A stretch of DNA of 64,000 bases from NCBI RefSeq assembly GCF_017573465.1, contig NZ_JAGEPF010000016.1, forward strand, positions 62,001 to 126,000. The letters run 5' to 3'. This DNA comes from Actinomadura violacea (GTDB taxonomy: Bacteria; Actinomycetota; Actinomycetes; Streptosporangiales; Streptosporangiaceae). The notes beneath the pieces are model-generated. The model did no database searches, had not been told where the DNA came from, and worked only from the letters and a program-made list of their open reading frames with translations. The position numbers and the translations under genes were made by a program. Of the stretch, positions 58,650 through 64,000 are shown piece after piece; the stretch's first letter is position 1, and every line of letters begins with the position of its first letter.

Positions 58650-59563
58650 GACACGCCGCCTTCCTGCAGGGCCCGCCCGGAGTGGTCGTCCTCGTAGTGC
58701 CGCAGGAACAGCTCCTCCAGCGTGGGCGGCCGGCTGGTGAGGGAGCGGACGCCGATCTCGGTGAGCTGCCGGAGCGCGGCGTCCAGCTCGGCCGTCTCGA
58801 CCTCGAAGGAGATGGTGTCGCCGTCGATGCGGACGTCGTGCGCGCCGGGCAGCGGGACGCCGTCGGGCGGCCCGGCGAGCTCCGCCCGGATCGACGTGCG
58901 GGTCAGGTGGCGCAGCTCGGCGAGCGTGCCGGTCTCCACGGTGCGGCCCTTGCGGATGATGGTGACGCGGTCGCAGAGCGCCTCGACCTCGCTGAGGATG
59001 TGGCTCGACAGCAGGACCGTCCGCCCGGCCCGCCGCTCCTCCCGCACGCACTCCTGGAACGCCTCCTCCATGAGCGGGTCCAGCCCGGAGGTGGGCTCGT
59101 CGAGGATGAGCAGCTCCGCGTCGGAGGCGAACGCGGCGACGAGCGCGACCTTCTGCCGGTTGCCCTTGGAGTAGGCGCGGCCCCGCTTCTTCGGGTCGAG
59201 TTCGAAGCGGTCGAGGAGGTCGGCGCGGCGGCGCTCGTCCAGCCCGCCGCGCAGCCGCCCGAGCAGGTCGATGACCTCGCCGCCGGACAGGTTCGGCCAC
59301 AGCGTGACGTCGCCGGGGACGTAGGCGAGGCGCCGGTGCAGGGCGGTGGCGTCGCGCCACGGGTCCCCGCCGAGCAGCCGTGCGGTGCCCGCGTCGGCGC
59401 GCATCAGCCCGAGCAGGACGCGGACGGTGGTGGACTTCCCCGCGCCGTTCGGGCCGAGGAAGCCGTGCACCTCGCCGGCCGCGACGCGCAGGTCCAGCCC
59501 GTCGAGCGCGCGCGCCCGGCCGAACGTCTTGACCAGGCCTTCGGCCTGTACGGCGTCAGTCAT
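58646..59563 (-). CDS. ABC-2 exporter ATPase (DrrA-like)
   Basis: 305 residues. Walker A is GPNGAGKS, the signature region YSKGNRQKVALVAAF has KGN in place of SGG (a common variant in this exporter group), Walker B is LLILDEPTSGLDP and the switch His is in LLSSHILSEVE. A ~70-residue C-terminal domain follows, as in DrrA. It follows the TetR gene by 12 nt and overlaps the permease gene by ATGA. Confidence 0.93.
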   Translation of the reverse strand: MTDAVQAEGLVKTFGRARALDGLDLRVAAGEVHGFLGPNGAGKSTTVRVLLGLMRADAGTARLLGGDPWRDATALHRRLAYVPGDVTLWPNLSGGEVIDLLGRLRGGLDERRRADLLDRFELDPKKRGRAYSKGNRQKVALVAAFASDAELLILDEPTSGLDPLMEEAFQECVREERRAGRTVLLSSHILSEVEALCDRVTIIRKGRTVETGTLAELRHLTRTSIRAELAGPPDGVPLPGAHDVRIDGDTISFEVETAELDAALRQLTEIGVRSLTSRPPTLEELFLRHYEDDHSGRALQEGGVS

Positions 59564-59575
59564 CCCTGCCTTCTT

Positions 59576-60271
59576 TCATGGGCCTTCCTCGGTGGGAGCG
59601 CCGTCCCCGGCGCGGGCGGTGCGCCCGAATTCCCCGCTCTCGTACTCCTGCATGGCGGCGCGGGCGCGCGCCGCCAGTTCCGGGCTCAGCAGGCGGTCGT
59701 CGAAGACGTCGAACAGGGCGCGGCGCAGCCGCAGCGAGCCCTCGGGGGTGAAGGTGTCGACGCCCAGCACCCGCGACAGGTGCTCGTGCAGCACCTCCAT
59801 CCCGATCGACATCGCGACGAGCGCCGCGGAGTAGGCGTGCACGTCGGTGGTGGCGGGCGCGTTCACTCCGGACGGCAGGTCGGAGGCGAAGTAGTTCTCG
59901 GTGGTGTCGACGAGGTCGTCGAACACCCGGGCCGCGGCGGGGGAGCCGTCGACGAGCGCGCGCGCGAGGTAGCGGCGCACCGGCAGGTCGATGCGCATCG
60001 CCTTCGCCAGGAACCCCGGGTCGCCGATCCCGTCGATCTTCTCGGCGCTGAGCCGGTGGATGGTGTCGAGCGCGTAGGCGTCGCACGCCTCGCGCAGTTC
60101 CTGCTTCGAGCCGAAATGGTGCTGGACGAGCCCGACCGACACCCCGGCCGCCTCCGCGATGCCGCGGAAGGTGGCGCCCTTCGTCCCGCGCTCGGCGAAC
60201 ATCTCCAGCGCGGCGTCCCTGATCCGCGCGCGCGCCGTCAGGTCTTCGGGTGCCGGGCCCGTCTCCGTCAC
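59576..60271 (-). CDS. TetR-family regulator of the exporter
   Basis: 231 residues from the GTG at 60271; GGGAGG lies upstream at a slightly long distance. The helix-turn-helix is FRGIAEAAGVSVGLVQHHFGSKQELR. First gene of a tetR-ATPase-permease operon, so it should repress the exporter until its ligand, perhaps the exported compound, binds. A long inverted repeat lies 34 bases upstream of the start. Confidence 0.9.
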   Translation of the reverse strand: MTETGPAPEDLTARARIRDAALEMFAERGTKGATFRGIAEAAGVSVGLVQHHFGSKQELREACDAYALDTIHRLSAEKIDGIGDPGFLAKAMRIDLPVRRYLARALVDGSPAAARVFDDLVDTTENYFASDLPSGVNAPATTDVHAYSAALVAMSIGMEVLHEHLSRVLGVDTFTPEGSLRLRRALFDVFDDRLLSPELAARARAAMQEYESGEFGRTARAGDGAPTEEGP

Positions 60272-60304
60272 GCTTCCGATCCCTCCCGTACAAGCGTTCA
60301 GTCT

Positions 60305-60337
60305 CCAATACAGATGTATACCATACGCCTGTATTGG
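60305..60337. promoter_or_regulatory. TetR operator upstream of the exporter operon
   Basis: CCAATACAG (60305-60313) and CTGTATTGG (60329-60337) are perfect 9-bp arms around 15 nt, with a further TGTAT/ATACG pair inside. It lies in an AT-rich promoter stretch. Confidence 0.75.
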
Positions 60338-60381
60338 CCGAAGGGTGAGCAAGTCCGGAGAGGAGGGGTGGAGATGGTGAG

Positions 60382-60400
60382 TTAGCTTAGGCTAGCCTTA
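60382..60400. promoter_or_regulatory. IdeR/DmdR iron box 1
   Basis: TTAGCTTAGGCTAGCCTTA resembles the 19-bp iron-box consensus TTAGGTTAGGCTAACCTAA and sits only six bases before the first permease start. Iron-loaded repressor here would shut off the gene. Such closeness implies a very short or absent 5' leader. Confidence 0.8.
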
Positions 60401-60406
60401 GTAATC

Positions 60407-61468
60407 GTGCTGTCCCTCGCGCGGAGAACCCCCCGCACATCCCCGGCGAAGGCGGCCGCCGCGGCCCCCGCCCGGCGCCCGGCGGCCCGCTGGGCCGGGC
60501 TCGGCGTCCTCGCCGTCCTGCTGCTGCTGGCCGCCGCGGCGAGCCTGGCCGTCGGCGCCGAGCACGTCCCGATCGGGAAGGTCGCCCCGGCCGTGTTCGC
60601 GCCGGACGGGTCGCGGGACGCGCTGATCGTGCACGAGCTGCGGCTCCCGCGCACCCTCCTCGGGATCGGCGTCGGCGTCGCACTCGGCCTGGCCGGCGCG
60701 GTGATGCAGGCCCTCACCCGCAACCCGCTCGCCGAGCCCGGCCTGCTCGGCGTGAACGGCGGCGCCGCGCTCGCGGTCGTCATCGTCATCGGGGCGTTCC
60801 GCGCCGACGACGTCCTGGTCTACGTGTGGGCGGCGTTCCTCGGCGCCGCCGGTGCGGCGGTGCTCGTGCACGCGATCGGCGCGCGCGGGCGCGGCGGCAC
60901 GTCGCCCGCGCGGCTGGTGCTCGCCGGCGCCGCCGTGAACGCGGTGTTCAGCGCGCTGACGGCCGGGCTGATGCTGCTCAGCCCGCGCGCCTTCAACGGC
61001 TTCCGGTTCTGGCAGGTCGGCACCCTCGCCGGACGCGACACCGCGGTCTTCGTCCGGGTGCTGCCGTTCATCGCCGCCGGGACGGTGCTGGCGCTGCTGC
61101 TGGCCCGTCCGCTGAACGCCCTCGGCCTCGGCGACGAGGCGGGCCGCGCACTCGGCGCGCATCCGGCGCGGACGCGGGCGCTCGGCGCCCTCGCGGTCGT
61201 GCTGCTGTGCGGGGCGGCGACCGCGGCCGTCGGGCCCATCACCTTCCTCGGCCTCGCCGTCCCGTACGCGGTCCGCGCGTTCGTCGGCCCCGACCAGCGC
61301 TGGGTGCTGCCGTACTCGCTGCTGCTCGCGCCCGTCGTGCTGCTCGCCGCCGACATCGCCGGACGCGTCGCCACGCCGGGCGAGCTGCAGACCGGGATCG
61401 TCACCGCGTTCCTCGGCGCGCCGCTGTTCATGGTGATCGTCCGGCGTGGAAGGACGCGTGAGCTATGA
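60407..61468 (+). CDS. FecCD-family ferric-siderophore permease, first subunit
   Basis: 353 residues from a GTG at 60407 with no Shine-Dalgarno, probably leaderless. A basic Ala/Pro-rich head (~30 residues) is followed by about nine to ten helices. Family marks are ELRLPRTLLGIGVGVALGL, MQALTRNPLAEPGLLGVNGG and the cytoplasmic GRALGAHPARTRALG. Forms a heterodimer with the next gene product. Binding protein and ATPase are not in the window. Iron-box control. Confidence 0.92.
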   Translation: MLSLARRTPRTSPAKAAAAAPARRPAARWAGLGVLAVLLLLAAAASLAVGAEHVPIGKVAPAVFAPDGSRDALIVHELRLPRTLLGIGVGVALGLAGAVMQALTRNPLAEPGLLGVNGGAALAVVIVIGAFRADDVLVYVWAAFLGAAGAAVLVHAIGARGRGGTSPARLVLAGAAVNAVFSALTAGLMLLSPRAFNGFRFWQVGTLAGRDTAVFVRVLPFIAAGTVLALLLARPLNALGLGDEAGRALGAHPARTRALGALAVVLLCGAATAAVGPITFLGLAVPYAVRAFVGPDQRWVLPYSLLLAPVVLLAADIAGRVATPGELQTGIVTAFLGAPLFMVIVRRGRTREL

Positions 61469-62493
61469 GCAGGGTGGTACGCGCCGGCGGGATGTCGGTG
61501 CGGTGGGAGCCGCGCGCGGCGCTGGTGTGCGGCCTGGTGGGGCTGGTCGCGACGGGCGCCGCCGTCCTCGTGGTCGGCTCCGGCGAGTTCCCGATCTCGC
61601 CCGCCGACGTGGTGCGCTCGCTCATCGGGCAGGGCGACCAGGCGACCGACTTCATCGTCCGGACGCTGCGGCTGCCCCGCGCCGTCACCGGCCTGCTCGC
61701 CGGGCTGGCGCTCGGCATGAGCGGGGCGGTCTTCCAGAGCATGTCCCGCAACCCGCTCGGCAGCCCCGACCTCATCGGCTTCACCACCGGGTCGGCGACC
61801 GGTGCGCTGCTGCAGATCCTGGTGTTCGGCGGCGGCGCCGTCGCGATCACGGTCAGCTCGGTCGCGGGCGCGTTCCTGACCGCGGCGGGCGTGTACGCGG
61901 TCGCCTACCGGCGGGGCGGCGGCGTGCACGGCGTCCGGCTGGTGCTGATCGGCGTGGCCGCCGCCGCGATGCTGGAGGCGGCGAACTCCTACCTCATCAC
62001 CCGCGCGGAACTGCGCGAGGCGTACGAGGCCGCGTTCTGGCTGACCGGGAGCCTGAACGGGCGCGGCTGGGCGCAGGCCGTGCCGCTCGCCATCGCGCTC
62101 GCGGTGCTCGTCCCGGCGGTGCTGCTGCTCGCCCGCCCGCTCGGCATGGGGGAGATGGGCGACGACGCGGCGCGCGCGCTCGGCGTGCCCGTGCAGCGGA
62201 CGCGCGCGCTGCTCATGGTGGCGGGCGTCGGGCTCGTCGCGGCGGCGACCGCGGCGGCCGGGCCGGTGCCGTTCGTCGCGCTCGCGGCGCCGCAGCTCGC
62301 GCGGCGGCTGACCCGCCGTCCCGGCGCGCAGCTGCTGCCCGCGGGGCTGGCCGGCGCCGCGCTGCTGGCCTGCAGCGACCTCATCTCGCTGCACCTGCCG
62401 GTGGCGATGCCGGTCGGCGTGGTCACCGGCGTGCTCGGCGGTGTGTACCTGGCCTGGCTGCTGCTCACGTCGGGGCGCCGCGCAGCGGCGTGA
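61465..62493 (+). CDS. FecCD-family ferric-siderophore permease, second subunit
   Basis: 342 residues with about nine to ten helices. RLPRAVTGLLAGLALGMSGA, FQSMSRNPLGSPDLIGFTTG and ARALGVPVQRTRALL mirror the first subunit. ATGA overlap couples it to the first. Ends 67 nt before the NRPS gene, with its own iron box between. The pair likely re-imports the siderophore made by the NRPS. Confidence 0.92.
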   Translation: MSRVVRAGGMSVRWEPRAALVCGLVGLVATGAAVLVVGSGEFPISPADVVRSLIGQGDQATDFIVRTLRLPRAVTGLLAGLALGMSGAVFQSMSRNPLGSPDLIGFTTGSATGALLQILVFGGGAVAITVSSVAGAFLTAAGVYAVAYRRGGGVHGVRLVLIGVAAAAMLEAANSYLITRAELREAYEAAFWLTGSLNGRGWAQAVPLAIALAVLVPAVLLLARPLGMGEMGDDAARALGVPVQRTRALLMVAGVGLVAAATAAAGPVPFVALAAPQLARRLTRRPGAQLLPAGLAGAALLACSDLISLHLPVAMPVGVVTGVLGGVYLAWLLLTSGRRAAA

Positions 62494-62526
62494 GGACGAC
62501 TGCATTGACGGCGCCTCGTGATCAAT

Positions 62527-62545
62527 TTAGGTTAGCCTTACCTAA
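62527..62545. promoter_or_regulatory. IdeR/DmdR iron box 2
   Basis: TTAGGTTAGCCTTACCTAA, nearly identical to the iron-box consensus and with 8-bp outer dyad TTAGGTTA/..TACCTAA, lies 15 bases before the NRPS start. Confidence 0.85.
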
Positions 62546-62560
62546 GTTGAAGGGAGCTCC

Positions 62561-64000
62561 GTGCTGACCTGGGAAGAGCTGCACGCCGCATTGACCGACG
62601 TGCTGGGCGAGGACGCAGGACCCGGCGACAATCTCATCGAGCTCGGGATGGACTCGATCCGCCTCATGCAGCTGACCGGGCGGCTGCGCCGCCGCGGCGT
62701 CGAGGTGCGCTTCGCCGAGCTGGCCGAGCGCCCCACCCTCGCCGGCTGGTGGGACCTGCTCGCCGAGCGCGGCCAGATGGAGGCGCGCCCGCCGGAGCCC
62801 GCCCCGGAACCGGACGAGGGCGACCCGGACGGCCCGTTCCCGCTCGCCCTCATGCAGCACGCCTACTGGATCGGCCGCGACTCCGCCCAGTCGCTCGGCT
62901 CGGTCGCCGCGCACCTCTACGTCGAGCTGGACGGCCGCGCCATCGACCCGTCCCGGTTCGAGGCGGCCGTCCGCGCGCTCGCCGAACGGCACCCGATGCT
63001 GCGCGTCGCCGTCGGCGACGACGGCACGCAGCGGATCCTGCCCGAGCGCCCCGGGCCCGCCGTGACCGTCCACGACCTGCGCGGTGCCGCCGACCCCGGC
63101 ACCGAGTTGGACCGGGTCCGCGCCGAGATGTCGCGGCAGCGGCTTCCCATCGAGGACGGCCGCGTCTTCGACGTCCGTCTCAGCCTGCTGCCCGCCGGAA
63201 CCACCCGTCTCCACCTCGACGTCGACATGGTGGCCGCCGACGCGATGAGCTACCGCGTCATGTTGGCCGACCTCGCCGCGCTCTACGAGGGCGAGACCCT
63301 CGCCCCGATCCGCTACGGCTACGCCCGCTACCTCGCCGACGACCCGCGCGCCGCCGCCCGCGAGCAGGACCGGCGGTGGTGGGCGGAGCGGCTCGCCGAC
63401 CTGCCCGGCCCGCCCGAGCTGCCGGTCGTCCCCGAGCCCGGCGACGAGGTCGAGCGCCTGCACCACTGGCTGCCGCCGGAGGAGAAGTCCCGGCTCATCG
63501 CCCGCGCGCACGCCGAGGGCGTCACCCCCGCGATGGCGCTCGCCGCCGTGTTCGCCGAGGTCATCGGCGCGTGGTCGGCGACCCCGCGGTTCCTGCTGAA
63601 CCTGCCGCTGTTCCACCGCGAGCCCGTCCACCCGGACGTGGACTCGGTCGTCGGCGACTTCACCGGCTCGATCATGCTGGAGGCCGACCTCTCCGAGGAC
63701 CTGCCGTTCGTCGCGCGGGCCCGCGCACTCCAGGCGAACCTGCACACCGCCGGCGCGCACAGCGACTACTCCGGCCTCGAAGTGCTGCGCGACCTGTCCC
63801 GGCTGCGCGGCGAGCAGGTCCTCGCCCCGATCGTCTACACCAGCGCGCTCAACCTCGGCGAGCTGTTCGGCGACGCGGTCCGCGAGCTGTTCGGCGAGCC
63901 CGCCTGGATCATCTCGCAGGGCCCGCAGGTGCTGCTGGACGCGCAGGTCACCGAGGTGTCCGGCGGGCTGCTGCTGAACTGGGACGTGCGCCGGCCCGCG
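62561..64000 (+). CDS. Siderophore NRPS, N-terminal carrier and heterocyclization domains (continues past window)
   Basis: 480 codons from GTG 62561 (AGGGAG upstream) to the window end, open throughout. Residues ~1-75 are a carrier protein with the pantetheine Ser32 in LGMDSIRLMQL. From ~91 (PFPLALMQHAYWIGR) runs a condensation-type domain whose core is D222-x4-D227-x2-S230 instead of HHxxxDG. Together with IVYTSALNLG, SQGPQVLLDAQV and NWDVRR this defines a heterocyclization (Cy) domain. Carrier-Cy at the N-terminus is the layout of aryl-capped oxazoline/thiazoline siderophore synthetases (pyochelin, yersiniabactin, mycobactin type). Iron-box control fits. Adenylation domains should follow. 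Confidence 0.93.
   Translation, partial: MLTWEELHAALTDVLGEDAGPGDNLIELGMDSIRLMQLTGRLRRRGVEVRFAELAERPTLAGWWDLLAERGQMEARPPEPAPEPDEGDPDGPFPLALMQHAYWIGRDSAQSLGSVAAHLYVELDGRAIDPSRFEAAVRALAERHPMLRVAVGDDGTQRILPERPGPAVTVHDLRGAADPGTELDRVRAEMSRQRLPIEDGRVFDVRLSLLPAGTTRLHLDVDMVAADAMSYRVMLADLAALYEGETLAPIRYGYARYLADDPRAAAREQDRRWWAERLADLPGPPELPVVPEPGDEVERLHHWLPPEEKSRLIARAHAEGVTPAMALAAVFAEVIGAWSATPRFLLNLPLFHREPVHPDVDSVVGDFTGSIMLEADLSEDLPFVARARALQANLHTAGAHSDYSGLEVLRDLSRLRGEQVLAPIVYTSALNLGELFGDAVRELFGEPAWIISQGPQVLLDAQVTEVSGGLLLNWDVRRPA

Noticed and set aside
57012..60271. Exporter as part of the siderophore locus
   Set aside because: Opposite strand, its own TetR operator and no iron box on that side; no direct evidence of a link.
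60407..61468. BtuC-type vitamin B12 permease
   Set aside because: Same family, but the iron boxes and the adjoining siderophore NRPS point to iron rather than cobalamin.

Overview
The window is 64 kb of very GC-rich DNA (third codon positions nearly all G or C). The gene content is that of a soil actinomycete: ROK, LacI, GntR-FCD, IclR and PaaX regulators, a Tat-lipoprotein sugar binder, an actinobacterial-type LexA box, IdeR/DmdR iron boxes and an actinobacteria-restricted SAM methyltransferase. A Thermomonosporaceae-type organism such as Actinomadura fits, but the genus is a guess. Most genes sit in tightly packed operons with 4-nt ATGA/GTGA stop-start overlaps. There is no rRNA, tRNA or CRISPR.

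Layout. (1) 1-11.8 kb is a xylose/xylo-oligosaccharide locus: xylA (cut by the window edge) and xylB, a divergent ROK regulator, a lacI-GH3-GH43 operon, and a divergent ABC importer (binding protein plus two permeases) with CGAAA-type operators between. (2) 11.8-17.7 kb is mixed: dinB with a LexA box on its start codon, an IS200/IS605-type TnpB element whose tnpB is frameshifted and which lies between a headless NmrA-like gene and an SDR gene with an altered C-terminus, a TetR gene, and an SRPBCC-ArsR-DUF899 operon with twin operators. (3) 17.7-24.3 kb is a homoprotocatechuate (4-hydroxyphenylacetate) meta-cleavage operon: ring-cleavage dioxygenase, semialdehyde dehydrogenase, DHDPS-family aldolase and a FAH-RraA fusion. 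A divergent alpha/beta hydrolase and a GntR regulator follow.

(4) 24.3-36.9 kb opens with two large hairpin repeats. A catabolic island of unknown substrate follows: SDR, O-methyltransferase, two paralogous aldo-keto reductases, amidohydrolase, esterase, a branched-chain-amino-acid-type (HAAT) ABC importer with a LivM-LivG fusion, and a zinc dehydrogenase. (5) 37.8-47 kb is a sugar/aldonate operon under a LacI regulator: enolase-superfamily dehydratase, dehydrogenase, an unrecognised barrel-like protein, a ChvE/XylF-type ABC importer and an SMP-30 lactonase. Palindromic LacI operators lie upstream. (6) 47-52.2 kb holds a small ORF and an unusual signalling unit: two paralogous membrane histidine kinases flanking one LuxR-type response regulator. 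The first keeps the phospho-acceptor His but has lost the N-box Asn. The second keeps the N-box but has Gln in place of His. This is the strongest candidate for something new here.

(7) 52.2-60.3 kb: MOSC protein, TetR, PaaX and IclR regulators, a Rieske oxygenase coupled to a 48-residue Cys/His protein, and an ABC-2 exporter with a TetR gene and a long inverted-repeat operator. (8) 60.4 kb to the end is an iron-regulated siderophore locus: two FecCD permeases and an NRPS beginning with a carrier protein and a heterocyclization domain, each promoter carrying an IdeR-type iron box.
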